From: Juglans regia
Lineage: Eukaryota; Streptophyta; Magnoliopsida; Fagales; Juglandaceae
NCBI RefSeq assembly: GCF_001411555.2
Contig: NC_049910.1
Location: 29,049,150 to 29,113,149 of the forward strand
Length of the DNA stretch: 64,000 nt
Direction of reading: 5' to 3'
Under the pieces are notes generated by a model. It was not told the DNA's origin. It saw only the letters and a program-made list of their open reading frames with translations, and searched no databases. The position numbers were made by a program, and so were the translations under genes. Positions 45,821-60,175 of this stretch are shown here, piece after piece (within the stretch, counting starts at the first letter, position 1; each line of letters starts with the position of its first letter).

Positions 45821-46896
45821 TTATCTTTTTAAAATTGCTAATGCTACCTGTAATAGGTGAGCAAAACAATGAACATCGTATGCATATGGGCAATCTTTAA
45901 GAAATAATGATTGCAATCCTTTCCATTCATCACGCATATTACTAGCACCATCATATCCTTGCCCACGAATATTTTGAATATCAATAAAATGATGAGAAAG
46001 AATTGCAGATATTTCATTCTTTAGAGTCAATGCCAATATATCTTTAACATGTACAAGATCAAAAAATCATTCTTGTATAAAACCATCATCATCAACAATT
46101 CTCAAGATTATAGTCATTTACTCCCTCTTAGACTCATCTTATGCTTCATTAACAATAATTTAAAATTTAAAATTTTCAAAATTTTCACGAATTTCATTTC
46201 TCACTTTCTTTGCAAAAACTTCCAAAATCTCTTTTTGAATTTTCTCATTTTCCAACTTTGTCATTATACGAAACCAAGAGTTTAAGCATCTCAAGGAAAT
46301 ACACATCCTTGAAATGCAAGCCATCGAACAACACCAATATGATTCAAAAAGGCACAATGTTTTCCATCATTAATTTTCTTCCAATTTCTAAATCCTATAA
46401 TAGTAAATACATCCCATCTAGAACATTGAAATGCTTTCATTGTAAAAAGATAACAAGGTAAACAATATGCAGCATCCTTTGATGGAGAATACTTTAGCCA
46501 ATATGTGAATTGTACAAACCAATAAGCTTGAAAGCGGAGAAGATGCTTTTCAGAACCAGAAAATGGATATTTTGAGAGACATATATGATATGGATCCATT
46601 TTCAAGTAAGCTCTTCTTATTTCATCACGTTGATTAATTGGATAGTCCCACATAGGAGGACATAATCCTGGATCTTGTTAGAGAGAAAATATATCAATTT
46701 CTTTAGAATCAAGACTAGACAATGTAAAATGAATCTCTTCAGACTCCACAATTGGAGAGTTAAAATCAGGATTTTCCTCAGGTTCAATCCTTGGAATTTT
46801 AGAAGAATTTTCAAGAGTATCAACTTTTTTTCTTTTGAAGAATGCGTTGATAGTTTTCAATTTGGACGTAATTAATGAACCTAAATTTAAAATCAA
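45821..46896 (-). pseudogene. hAT transposase remnant (TTF zinc finger and DUF4371-type core)
   Basis: From the N-terminus: a basic and acidic leader (46896-46678); a TTF-type zinc-finger-like segment with QDPGLCPPMWDYPINQRDEI, then KDAAYCLPCYLF (46680-46291); a broken middle with several stops (46290-46037); and the catalytic-core motif NIRGQGYDGASNMRDEWKGL followed by DVHCFAHLLQVALA (46036-45840). These belong to the zinc-finger-MYM/DUF4371 branch of plant hAT transposases. The C-terminal dimerisation domain is absent because the sequence ends at the CACTA junction. Confidence 0.85.
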
Positions 46897-47799
46897 ATTG
46901 AAACATATAAAATAAAGTTAGATATATATGAATTCAATTACTCATGAAACATGAATTTAAAGTTAATCTTTAAGCACAAAATAAATAATCATTCAATAGA
47001 CATAATTATATATAAGCCAAACCAAGTAGTAATCAATCTATTTCAAAAAGGAAAAAAAAAAAGAATTAAACAAAAATACAACTATATGATGCATCAATAC
47101 ATGAAAGAAGTGGAAAACTGAAAAAAAAAAACTTTAAAAACACTACATCAAATTCAATAGATTCAATACAATTATATATATGAATGAACAATAAAATCGA
47201 AAAAAGAGAAAACAAAATAGAGAAAAATCAAACCATGTATCAAACGATAGGCAGTGGTGAAACTATCAAAATTCAAAAGCTCATGATACAATACTGTAGC
47301 TTGTAGGTCTGACCAAAACTTTAAATTTCTTCAAGATATGAACACGTAATCAGTAACCGTATGTCCGTAAGCCTCAAAAGCTGGCCTTTTGGATGTTTGG
47401 CAGATCATCTAAACAAGACAAGACTTTAAAGTTTAAACTTTTAGCCTAGAAAAAGAGAACTGCAGTGTAAAGGCGGTAGTGAAGGAGAAAAAACATCCAA
47501 ATTCCTTTTTTATTTTTATTGAGAGTAAAAACGTGTGATTAAGTTATTAGATCATTTTATTTTATGTGAGATGTATTTTATTTTAAAATTGGATTAATTT
47601 TTTTAAAATTGGACTTATAAGTAATTAATCTATAAAATAAAAATAATTTTGTAGGGGGCCTAAGATAATTTTTTAGATGGAGCAAATACAAGATGAGATT
47701 AATATAATCCTATTAAATTATAAAAAAAAATAATATATATATTTTTTTCAAACTTTTGGGGGGCTGTGGCCCCCCTGCCCCTTCATAGGTCTACCGCTG
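46897..47799 (-). other. hAT 5' non-coding region
   Basis: About 900 bp of AT-rich DNA between the transposase start and the right terminus. No coding frame was found. It probably held the element's promoter. Confidence 0.6.
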
Positions 47800-49713
47800 T
47801 TTGTGGCATCATCTGTTTTATGGCATGAAATGAAATATGACATCTTATTAAATCTATCCACAACCAGAAAAATAGAATCTCTATCCCTTTTGTCCTAGGT
47901 AGCCCTAAAAGAAAGTTCATAGATATGTCTACCCATGGCTCACTAGGAACAGGTAATAGTGTATATAACATATGTGGCAAAACCTTAAATTTGGCCTTTC
48001 TGCATGTAATGCACCTGCCACAAATGCGATTGACGTCTCTCTTCATCTTAGGCCAAAAGAAATGTTTATGCAAAATATCTAAATTTTTCTTGACACCAAA
48101 ATGTCTCATTAATCCCCTACCATGTGCCTCACGCACCAATAACTCACGCATAGAACAACTTGGCACACAAGACTTGCCTTCTTTAAACAAATAACCGTCA
48201 TTCTTGTAAAACTTATCAAATGCTGCCTTATCACAGGCCATATATACATCAGAAAAGTCAGCGTTATCGGCATACATGTCTTTCATATATTCAAACCCAA
48301 GCATTTTGTCACTCAAAGAAGTAAGAAAGACATACCTCCAAGATAACGCATCAGTAACAATGTTCTCCTTACCTTGCTTGTAACGGATAACATATAGAAA
48401 GGTCTCAATGTATCTCATCCATCTAGCATGCCTTTTATTCAACTTACCTTAACCCTTGAGATGCTTCAATGATTCATGATCGGTGTGGACCACAAATTCC
48501 CTAGGCCACAGGTAGTGCTGCCAAGTCTCTAAAGCACGAACAAGAGCATAAAACTCTTTGTCATAAAGCTCTTTATTCACTTAGCTTCTCACTAAAGAAG
48601 GCTATAAGCTGCTTATCCTGCATCAAAATAGCTCCAATCCCTATTCATGAGGCATCACATTCAATCTCAAAAGTTTTGTTAAAATCAGGGAATGCCAACA
48701 CAGGTACAGAGCACAACCTTTCTTTGATAGTAGTAAAAGCATTCTCTTGATCAGCCCCCCAACGAAACCCAATATTTTTTTTAATTACTTCAGTGAGTGG
48801 TGCAGCAATGGTGCTAAAGTTTTTAATAAAATGTCGATAAAAGCTAGCTAAGCCATGAAAGCTTCTTACCTCAGTAATGCTCTTAGGCATTGACCATTCC
48901 TTGATGGCCTTGACTTTCTCTTCGTCCACCTCAATACATTTTGTACTAACAACATAACCAAGAAAAGAACTTTTTCCATGCAAAATGTACATTTTCTAAA
49001 ATTGCCATATAACTTTTCACATCTCAACACATCAAACACATATCTCAAATACTCAATATATTCATTTAAGTCATTGCTGTATATTAGGATATCATCAAAG
49101 TACACAACCACAAACTTGCCTACGAACGCACGTAGGACATGGTTCATTAATATCATGAAAGCACTAAGTGCATTTGTAAGTCCAAAAGGCATAACCAACC
49201 ATTCATAAAGCCCATACTTTGTCTTAAAAGCAGTTTTTCATTCATCATCCTCTTTCATTCTGATTTGAAGGTACCCATTTTTAAGACCTATTTTACTGAA
49301 AATATATGAGTCATGCAATTCATCAAGCATATCATCTAATCTAAAAATGAGATGATGATATTTTACCGTCATATTGTTGACCGCCATGCAATCAGCCCAC
49401 ATCCTTCACGTCCCATCCTTCTTTGGCACTAGTAGAACTGGTATTGCACATGGGTCATGCTCTCTCTCACGTACCCCTTGCTCATCAAATCCTTAACTTA
49501 CCTTTGAAGCTCCTTTGTTTCTTCTGAATTACTCATATAGGCTAGTCGATTTGGAATAGCAACTCCGGGTACAAAATCAATCTGATGCTCAATGCCTCTA
49601 ATGGGTGGCAACTCATTTGGCATCTCCTCTGAGAGTACATCTTTAAACTTCTGCAATAAAGAAACAATTAAAATAGGAAGAGACTGGTTAGTTTCATCAA
49701 GATTAAGATAAGA
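47800..49713 (-). pseudogene. Gypsy element B, reverse transcriptase to integrase start (fragment 1 of 3)
   Basis: The order on the minus strand: a pre-RT linker (SLLQKFKDVLSEEMPNELPP near 49660-49600), RT with [10 protein letters not shown] and YFDD (about 49102-49091), RNase H ([15 protein letters not shown], then ECDAS near 48645), and the integrase zinc region (HFGVKKNLDILHKHFFWPKM, then CGRCITCRKAK) into the first catalytic region ([19 protein letters not shown] to N change at the usual SMDF). Frameshifts and stops break it repeatedly, for example near 48440-48640 and 49200-49500. Gag and protease are missing. The hAT element cuts it at 47799. Confidence 0.9.
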
Positions 49714-52700
49714 CTCAAATTAATTCATCAGAGAAGGGGAGAATGAAAAAGAGGCAACAAGCAGAATGGATTCTGGAAATAAAACTAAAACCTTTCATGC
49801 ATACAATTAATCTTATCACTTTCATTTGGCCGGTATACATTGTTATGACCCGTGTGCTGGGGTTAGCGGTCTTTGGACCTGATTTCGCTCGTGGCCGTGA
49901 GTTGGTAATCCTTGAGTCAGGGGCAGCACTTGGTGCACCGCCAGTACTACTTACCCGACATTGCAATCTACCCAGTCCTTTGGTACCTTCATTCATTTAT
50001 CAGTCATTGGCCATTACGTAGTTTCACACATTAAAACATTCATTTCTTTTCAGAATTTTCCTTTCCTTTCCTTTCATTTATTTCTTTCATTTTCATTCTT
50101 TGCATTCATCAGTCCATTTCATTAAACATCTTTTCATAACGTAAAACATAAAACCTCATCATTCATTTCATGGAACATACATACAATAATTACTACGTAT
50201 AGAATTCATTCACATGCATACAACTATTTTTTGTGGTGCATAAAAAGGGGCTGCCAAGAAAGACTAGCACATACATATACTTAAACATTAATACCTTAGC
50301 ATAGATTCATAAAGCGTCATTTCATTCTAAGAAACATTTTTCTTTTCTTTCATTTCATAAAAGAACATTGTCTCATAAAAGTATTTTATTTCCTTTTTCA
50401 TAAATAAAATATTTCTTTTTCATTTTCATATCTTTTAGAAAACTCTAGAATAGTATGAACATAATACTTACCTGAATTCCATGCTATACTCATTTCATGC
50501 AGTTCATTCATGTGCATGTCAGATGGCATCCTACATACATACATAACCTCACATTATTCATTATCTAAAGTGCATAACTTAAACTTAGAAAATACATAAA
50601 CTACTTCCGACTTGGACTTCCTTCATTTAGACATACTCTTTCATTTCAGTCAATCTTCTATACTTTCCCTTATCACGTTTCCTCTTTCTAGGACCCTTTT
50701 GAGGTCACCTTTTCCAAACACATAGCCTCCTCCTTCATGATCTTATCCTTCAAGGTGAACCTCCTTGATTCACCTTAAAGGTTAAGACACATCATTACCT
50801 TCATCATTCTCTCTACCTACCGAACCATCATTCCGATGAATAACTTGGACCAACCAAGTTATACAACTCAATCCTAGTCAATGCATACATCAATTCCTTC
50901 ATTCATGCACCATAACCAATACTTCATCGAAATCTCAATCACGCATAATACACAACTTTAAGCCAACTCTGACGCTTAAACATTGTGTACCTATGTTTAA
51001 GACAGATTATCCATTACATATGGTAAATCAGTCTGGCATGTGTGCAACCACATTATACATATACCTTGCCCCTTTTATAACCTGAGATCAATATATAATT
51101 CTACTAACGCTCGCTTGTATAAACAAACTCCATACTCCGATACTAACCTTCACTTTAATCCGACTAGCATGATCCTTCATGCTACCCGTCCAACTACCTA
51201 ACTCATCTCAACACTTAACACAACATAGCCTTGTTCACAACTGTACCTCACATCACATCATGTAGCTTGAACTATTTCCAAGCTACACCATTATCCATCA
51301 CTTCACATGGCATCCCGCCACTTCACAACTGCACCATCTCCTCACTCATCACGTGCATGACTCCACATGCATTCCTTGTTACTTCATGATATCTCGTCAT
51401 TCTCCATCTACGACACTATCACACCACTTCGTCACTCCACACATACTTCCAACCACAACACTACTACATAGTGACACCTGTCCTTCAACCACACGGTCAC
51501 ATCACAACTAATCTGGGACACTATTTCACAAATCCCGACACTTTACATCACGCTCCACACTTCTCAACTATGCAACCATCCAACACTTCGTGACAAGCCA
51601 TACAATGCATCAGCACTTCACCACATAGAATACACTTCAAGTGTACTCCATTCACTTCACACTACACTTCATACAGTACAGTCCACAACACACTTCACAA
51701 TACATAACCTCACAAACCACCACAACTACTTTGTTCACATAACACAACACAACGAACTCCACAACACAGCACAGTCCACAACACAGCACAGTCCACAACA
51801 CAATCATACTTCACAATAAAATATCTAAGGAGGAAAAGGAAGAGGGTTTATACCATGGGTCGGGATGACCCATTGCGTTCCTCGTTGTTCGGCAAGGCCA
51901 TGTGGCGTCAAGGTGGTCGTGTACGATGGTGAAAAGGTGTGTGCGATGGGCATCGTGGCACTAAATAGCTGTGGAGGGAAGAGAGAAACACAGGTGTTGA
52001 TCTATTGTGATGGGTGCAATGGTTGTGGGTAGTGGCGAGTTGGTGGTTGATGGCGGCTTGGGAGGAGCTACAACAGCTATGAGAGAGTTGGTGGCCTTGG
52101 GTTGCAAAACAGAGCAAGGGAGAGGGAAGGGAAGGGAAGGAGCTACGTCGTGGGTGGGTTCGGCGAGGAGGTGGTTGCCAGTGAGAGAGAAGGTTGTTGG
52201 TATAGTGGTGGTGGCTGGACTGCAGTGGTGCCGTTAGGCTGAAAATAAGAGAGATCGGGAAGGAGAGAGGGGTGTGTGGCTGCTGAACATGAAGAGATAG
52301 AGGGAGAAAGGGAAATTGAGGGGAAAAAAATTAGGGTTTGAGGTTTTAAATCTCAACCCTTCATCTTGAGTCCCCAGACTTGATCCAACGGTAAGAAATT
52401 TAACACATAAATAAACTAACTAAAATAAGAGGAATTAAAATAGAAATAGAATATGATTAATTTAAAACCCAACTTTAATTCTAAAAACATAATCTTTCAT
52501 ATAAAATAAAATGATGAATTTTGCTAAACAATTTAAGAGAAATAACTTTATATAAATAAATAGAGTTTTTAACATAAAATGAAATAAGGAATATTCAATA
52601 ATACTCTTATATGACTAAAATCATCTAAATAAAATGATTTGCTAAAACTATATTTTACTCTTGGGATTTCAAATTATAAAAGGCTCACTTTAAAATTTGG

Positions 52701-52885
52701 TTTGGTTCAATAATGCTAAAAATACCCCATTTAAAATAATTTTAGACTTTTCAAATATTTCGAAGACTTTAAAACACTGGGTTTCATTAAAAATCACCAG
52801 CTATATTTAAAAACACAACTTCAATATTTAAAACGCATAGATGAGACTCGTGACCAATTGAGAGAAAAATGGGCAGGTTGTTACA
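49714..52885 (-). mobile_element. Degraded LTR, opposite in orientation to the 5122 and 9563 copies
   Basis: The right end reads GGGCAGGTTGTTACA. The reverse complement of 49845-49990 matches the block at 8862-9010 and 10945-11095 ('gtactggcggtgcacc', then a closing 'cacac'-rich part). It also has a GC-rich zone with GA runs (51850-52330) and a hairpin near 51612. TAAGA occurs at 49709-49713 and 52886-52890, possibly a target duplication. However, the left end lacks TG, and the right flank is MITE-like and does not continue element B, so truncation is likely. No coding domain is present. Confidence 0.6.
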
Positions 52886-53105
52886 TAAGACTATATATAA
52901 TATTACTCTTTTTGGGACCATTATGACCGATCACGTGTAGTTGGCAAATCATTTGTACACCCTACGACTATATAAAAAATTATTTTAAAAAAGTGAGGTT
53001 CACTATTAAAAAAATAATTTTTTTTACGTAGATCCCAAATTTACCCACATTTTTAAAGAAAGTGCGTGAGACTTGCACATCTAGGACTATAAATATCATT
53101 TCTCA
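52886..53105. repeat. Hairpin MITE copy
   Basis: It follows the layout of the copies at 20.7-21.3 kb: 'tataatattactctttttg', a poly(A)/T core with 'gaggttcactattaaaaaaa', then 'aaagtgcgtgagacttgcac'. The two halves are roughly inverse. Borders are approximate. Confidence 0.55.
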
Positions 53106-56100
53106 AAATATTATATATGTCTCTCCCCCTCGCTCTGATCCCCATCTCCCCCACATTGTCTGGATACCAAAATTTTTTAAAACTTTCTTTAAAAAAACGA
53201 AAGTCTTCAACTTCAACCTGATCAACTTCTGTATATCTATTGATTTTTTCATTTCTTAAACAACTTTCTATATGATTATTTTCCTAAGTTTCCATAAAAA
53301 TAAAATAAAAACCAAAACAACTTTAATGACAAAATACATCTTAGATTTTTTTTTCTTGAAAAACTCTTAAAAATTTCAAAAAAAAAGAAGAAGTGCTTTA
53401 GCCACCTTCAACATGGATGCTCGGTAGGTACCATTAAAACACGAGGCCACAAGTCTACAAGCTTAACATGAAGTGTAAAAAATGTACAACAACACGAGAA
53501 AGAAAGGGTGAAGGCTCCATAGCCAAGGCTACCAAAAAAAGAAAAAGATAGTCACTTTTGATATTCAGAACTTGTGTCCGAGGTTCAAGGATGATGGAAA
53601 CCCATTTAGGGATGGCTAGATGTTGGAGTGTGGAAGGGATCAAATCCTCTAGCCCATATGGAGCCCCAAGTCCAGCCCATGAGGTGCCATCAGGAAGGGA
53701 CAGACAAAGGACAAGGAGGGGACAAAAGCTGAGAAAAGAAAAAGGTGTCAAGGGGAAAAGAAATGAAGTGATGAGAAAAAGAGGAAAATGAGATCAGGCA
53801 TATGAGGAGGGACAACAAAGTGACATAAAGCCGAACTCTTCACCAACCAATGTCAGAGGCCAATGAGAAGGATCTAAAGTCATAAATGTGGGGACTTCTG
53901 GGCGACTTGAGAGAGGGCTTCTTCAACCTCAAGATGAAAGCCTCAGTTTTATTTATCTCCAAGCTACAGGGTTACCGACTCATTTGTACAGTCAGCTACA
54001 AGAGCCTATAAAATACACTCATTTATAGTGGATTTGCATCACAAACAACCCGTGAACATAGGCTCTGTACTAAATCACATAAATCTAGGTGCCTTGTCCT
54101 CCATTTATATTTGCTACATTTATCTTATATTTACTACAATGGACATGGTATGGACACCGTACCACCACTCCAGACCACTGTCAAGGGCTCCAAATAACAC
54201 CGACCAAGGTCTGAATTGTCATCGTGGATCAAGAATGACTTCTTCTCCTCCCCTTCCAACATGTTCCTACAAAACAAACCTTAATAGAGTAAATGGATGT
54301 TTAAAGGTCATGGCGGAGTGTTGCCAGATGGTCATGTGATTAGTAAACAAAGGAAAAGGCAGTGATGGGTTTCTAGTCCTCCATTTCAAAGGGAACAAAG
54401 GCAAAAATCTTAAAATTGATTTTTCTGAGTCCGTGTGGTGCAAAGCAACTAGAACATGTTCCAATAGGATTTTTAACATTATTTTCTAAAACAGTTTGAG
54501 GCAAGCATATATGGAATTTTGTGTTAGATTTGAACAATATATCCAAATATGTCAAGATCTCATATTAGACCTTTATAGAGATTTTGCAAAAAGAGCGTAC
54601 ATGTAACTATTGGAGGAAAGAGCACATCAGTTAGGTCTTCCACATCTAATAATATTCACTCTATGTAGAAAGTCATAGCAATAGGAGGTCTAGGGTTAAT
54701 AATGAATCTGAAATGGGGACCATAACCTATATATATTACCCGAATTTCAAATTTTCCATAATAAAATAACGAAATTACATAGATCCTTAATGAATCTCTA
54801 CACATGAATTGAACCCATACCACTTTAATATTCATGATTGGACCAAAACCATGAGCTTCTAGTGATGTGTCAATCACCCGGTTATGTCACTTATTGATCA
54901 CACTTAATGGGCCTTATAGACACTACTCAAACCTTATATTTAGCAATCATACAATGTATGATTTATGTATGTCTATTAATTCAAATAATTCGAACAATCT
55001 CCCACTTGGACCACATAGGTCACTAAAAAAATAAACATTGACAACTTTAAGAGCTCAAACTGTAACTATCAAACTTTACAGATGTCATCTCAAAACCATC
55101 TAGTTCATTGAATAATATCAATATAGGATCATGGTAATCGTTGTCACATTTATCGTGAAAAGACCCGTCCATGGCCACAAACACTAATTTCATCAACAAC
55201 ATAGAACAAAATGCTATGTTATCATAATACTCATACGTTTAGAGTGCTCCCATTTCTCGTAAGCTGCCCTCTGATTAGCTGCCCTCTGATTAGCAAAACT
55301 CTGATTAGTAGGCTTGGGAGGCTTATCAACCTAAAGTGCATAGTCCAAATCCATACACCCAAGAATAATACTAACATGTCTTCCTATTTTAAAAAATTGG
55401 ATCCATTAAGAACTATAATGTTAATCAAATTAGTAGGTAATGAAGATGCATTCACTATAAGCAAAACAAAAGAAACTCATAAGAGATAAATATCGCATCA
55501 ATTTTAATGTCTTGCCAATGATAAACAAACCACAATTATCATCATGCGAATTTTAATCTAATTGAACAACAATCAATTAGACTAATTAAAAGGAAATTCT
55601 ATGGTTTTAAAAAATTTGGCCCTTATAAGATACTTAGTACATCGTTGCAATGTGAACTATAATTATAACATGCAAGTGGCTTTCACCCAATAAGGCTAGT
55701 TTGTAAATAATATAAAATTGGAGCAAGTCAAACAATAGCCTTCCTTTGGGCCAACTATTAAATGTATAAGTCGATCCCAAAATTATACGATTTACATTTA
55801 ACTGCCTTATACCATCCATGACCCGGCCACATAACAACCTACCCTTGGGCCTATTTTTATTCGCATGTATATAGATGTAATTTATTAATTCTTACATTTT
55901 TTAGGCCAAATAGAAGATTTCTATGATAGAGGTCACTTAGACAACGTATCACTTTAATTTGTTTGTCTTAAATATGAATTTCTAATGAATATCTCAAACA
56001 AAATAACTATGCTATAAACAAGACAATATTAAATAATAGGTCTATAATAGAGATATTCAAAAATAGAAAAAAAAATTAAAAATATTATTAAAATAATAGA

Positions 56101-56700
56101 ATATTAATTATTTCAATGGTCAACCAGAGGGCTAAATCTAATTGACTGACCAACCCGAGTACCAAACGAGTCGGTCAGAAGGTCAATCCATGTATTTCGG
56201 TATAGATATGAGGCTTTATCCGGAGGCCGGCCGAATGAAGTTAAACCCAAATGGGTTAAAGGTTGGACCCAAAAAATTGGGCAGACCATTGCAGCAAGTC
56301 CAAGTTTTATATAACCCAATTCAACTTAAAAGGAAACAAAGAAAACCTCCCCAAATCTCTTGATTCATGATGTTGCTTTGTGCTTAATTTGTCCATTATT
56401 AAATTAGGTTTTTTTTTTTTTTTTTTAAATAAAATGCCATCTATGCTTTTGTAGTTTTAGATTCGACCCTTATGTTTTTACATGTATTAGCAGCTTTACC
56501 ATTGTCACATTGATGGTTTTGATTACGTTCAGAATCATTGGACTAAAGGAATAAATGCTTCATATATACCTTCCCTCTATTGAGAGTCGGAAAACATAAT
56601 ATTTTCACTGGCAGCACAAAAAACACATGACGAAGAAAACAATAACAAACTCTGAAAACCAAACCCAAGATCAGTGTGATCCAGACATATTCTAAATGAT
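53106..56700. other. Intergenic, no gene recognised
   Basis: About 3.6 kb without supported coding sequence. The stretch 54640-55060 contains 'caatctcccacttgga' at about 55003, a phrase I associate with repeated plant sequence, but no element borders were found. The stretch 56390-56430 is a poly(T) run. The stretch 55850-56100 is AT-rich. Confidence 0.4.
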
Positions 56701-56708
56701 ATGTAGTT

Positions 56709-57923
<1,215 letters not shown>

Positions 57924-57971
57924 CTCTTCCTCTCTATTTCTGATTGCAAAAAATAGGTTACTCCAGGAGGG

Positions 57972-57979
57972 TATATATA
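57972..57979 (-). promoter_or_regulatory. Probable TATA box of the ACC oxidase gene
   Basis: The minus strand reads CCTATATATACC, 49 bases upstream of the ATG. That places transcription start about 20 bases before the coding region, giving a short 5' UTR. Confidence 0.65.
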
Positions 57980-58674
57980 GGCTTATACAGGGAATATTTA
58001 CCACTACTGTAATTGGAGGGCTGTTGGAATCCAAGATATGGTAGTTATAGATTAACCAGAACCTGCTGAAAATAAATAAATAAATAAATAAACTATTTGG
58101 GTCAGCTTTGAAAATCACGAGGCTGTTAATAAACAAGTCCAACTCCACTAACCCCTACCATGTGATTCTGTGTGCTTGTCTATATCTTTAGATCAATTAG
58201 TCAATCAAATTCTCCCTTCTAAACTAAGTTTTGTCTCTTTCATTTTTCTAAGAAAAACTTTCCCTTATCGGTTGATTCTCCCCATGTAATTCCCATCATG
58301 ATTTGCTCTCTCTGATCTCTCTCTCTCTCTCGCCCTTTTTTCTCTGTACAGAAAAAGGTCCACCACGCTTTATTTTATGCACTCTCTTTTGGGAAACATA
58401 CTATGGTGGTTAATTTGTTCTTGGACTTTGAATAATCATTATAAACAAAACAATGGGCAGTTTGGCACTGAACATGTTTGCTCTCAAACAATAAATGAAA
58501 ACAGGGAGCGGAAAATCTTGGTCAATGGGCGCTATATAGCTTTTGGCTGCAAGTTAGCTGTTGCATGACTAAAATTTCTATGGTCAAAACTATAGACTCC
58601 ATACGTGTCCAAGATTTCAACCCGTTGCCAAACTTTATTTGATCAAACTACTCACAAGAAATTTCTACGAAACA
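57980..58674. other. Upstream region of ACO
   Basis: Non-coding. It includes a CT-rich tract at 58303-58350 and an ATAAATAAATA run near 58072-58090. No known hormone-response element was recognised with confidence. Confidence 0.4.
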
Positions 58675-58895
58675 GGGCAGGTTTGGTAACCAAAATAAAA
58701 CACAAAATTCTCATCTCATCTCATCTCATCATTACACATTTTTCAAATCTCCATACAAAATATAATAAACAATTCAACGTTTTCAAATCCCAATACACAT
58801 TTTTCAAATTCCAAAACAATAATAATATTAAAACATAATATTTTAAACTTCAAAACAAAACACAAAATTCTCATCTCACTCCTCAAACCTGCCCC
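58675..58895. mobile_element. Tourist-like MITE upstream of ACO
   Basis: The left end GGGCAGGTTTGG is the inverse of the right end CAAACCTGCCCC. The interior has 'atctcatctcatctcatcat' and 'ataataaacaattcaac', shared with the stretches at 60410-60640 and 62755-62980. The target duplication is not clear. Confidence 0.65.
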
Positions 58896-58911
58896 ATATA
58901 TATGTTTAGAG

Positions 58912-59130
58912 AAATGCTTTAGATTCCGAATTTGGAATCCAAAAAATGTCCCGAATGGAATTTTTTTTTTTTTTTACAAAATGATTAAAAAAATATTTTT
59001 TAATGATGTTGTGAATTTTTTATTTTTTTAAAAAATATTTATGATGATTAAAAAATACATAAAAAAAAAAAAAAAAATTTTACTCTTTTCAAAATAATTT
59101 TTAGATCCCGAATTCGGGATCCGTAACAAG
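58912..59130. mobile_element. MITE-like element with palindromic ends
   Basis: The left end contains GATTCCGAATTTGGAATC (58922-58939) and the right end the perfect palindrome GATCCCGAATTCGGGATC (59104-59121), around an AT-rich core with poly(T) and poly(A) runs. The two ends are also inverse to each other. No clear duplication was found. Confidence 0.55.
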
Positions 59131-59659
59131 ACTCATATGTTTAATTTGTTTGGGTTTTAGTAAGTGTCCTTGTCTATCTTTGCAGAAGGCATGCAAACTT
59201 AAATGGTAGACATGATTTTTTGTTTTTCATCCTTGGTCAGTGCTATATCACAGTCTCATCATGTCGACATACATATGGATCTAAGCAGAAAATCTATCAG
59301 AAAAAGTCTTAAAGGCTTTGACAGATTGGATATATATCTACTTCACGTGGTTTTTCACTCATGCAAGCAATTCTTATAGGCATGGATTGAGGGGAGAGAT
59401 CGATATTTTTTAATGGAAATATAACAACAATTTAGACATATAATACTAATGATGACGTATAGATCAGACCCAAGTAAACACCTCAAGGCAGATAACATAT
59501 ATAGAGGGAAGAAATAAAATTATATAAAGAGAAATTTGGCCAATAACTGATCATGATATAATTCCCTGTAATACGACAAACTTGAATTAAATTAAATCTA
59601 GTCCATCTATTATAAATTTCGTCCATATGACTCAACAGATCAATACACATCGCCGCGAC

Positions 59660-60175
59660 ATGTACATAAGAATACTACGTGAAAAAACTCCATTTTTTAA
59701 TATTTAAAAATATACTGATTTTTTTTTTTAAAAAAAAATACTTTATAAAAAAAAATTTAAAATGTTTATAAAAAAAAAAAGAGAGATTGGACCAGCCACA
59801 CTGGAGTCAAATCCTGCCCCCTGGCCTCATGGTGGTCCTAGCTTCGAAGCCACCATGACTACCCCTTGACCACCACCATGTTGTTCCTTTCCGGGGCCAC
59901 AAGTAACCAAATCCACGCGACTCGACCACCATGTGGTGGCCTGAAATGAGCCACCAAGTGGTGTCTGTGGACCACCCACGAGGTGGCCAAGATCTCGGTC
60001 ACTACAAGGTGGCTAGATTTGACCCTGGTGGCTGGTGGTGACGATGACTTTTCTCCCATCCTCACTTTTTTTATTTACTTATTTTATTTTTGTAAATAAA
60101 AATACTTTTAAAAAATTCTCTATATTTCTCTTAATTTAAAGAATAAAAATTTTCACGTGATAATCTTACAGGCTA
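59660..60175. mobile_element. Possible non-autonomous element with inverted ends and a GC-rich core
   Basis: The left ATAAGAATACTACGTGAAAA (59668-59687) resembles the reverse complement of the right end, GTAAGATTATCACGTGAAAA. Between AT-rich arms lies a GC-rich core (59790-60055) with repeated CCACCATG and GGTGGC words on both strands. No protein homology was recognised. The core could be a captured genomic fragment. Confidence 0.4.

Larger units (their letters stand above)
42997..47799 (-). mobile_element. hAT transposon (4.8 kb) with 8-bp duplication, carrying a nested CACTA fragment
   Basis: The ends are CAGCGGCGGAACC on the left and the inverse of CAGCGGTAGACC on the right. Flanking 8-mers are TTGGTGGC (42989-42996) and TTTGTGGC (47800-47807), a hAT-length duplication with one mismatch. 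The right end also has a GGCTGTGGCCCCCC stretch common near hAT ends. Transposase remnants lie at 46896-45821. The C-terminal dimerisation region is missing, where the CACTA fragment 43205 to about 45790 occupies the interior. The element is dead. Confidence 0.88.

Noticed and set aside
54640..55060. Possible copia LTR or retroposon fragment
   Set aside because: One familiar phrase was seen, but no termini, duplication or protein homology, so no element was called.
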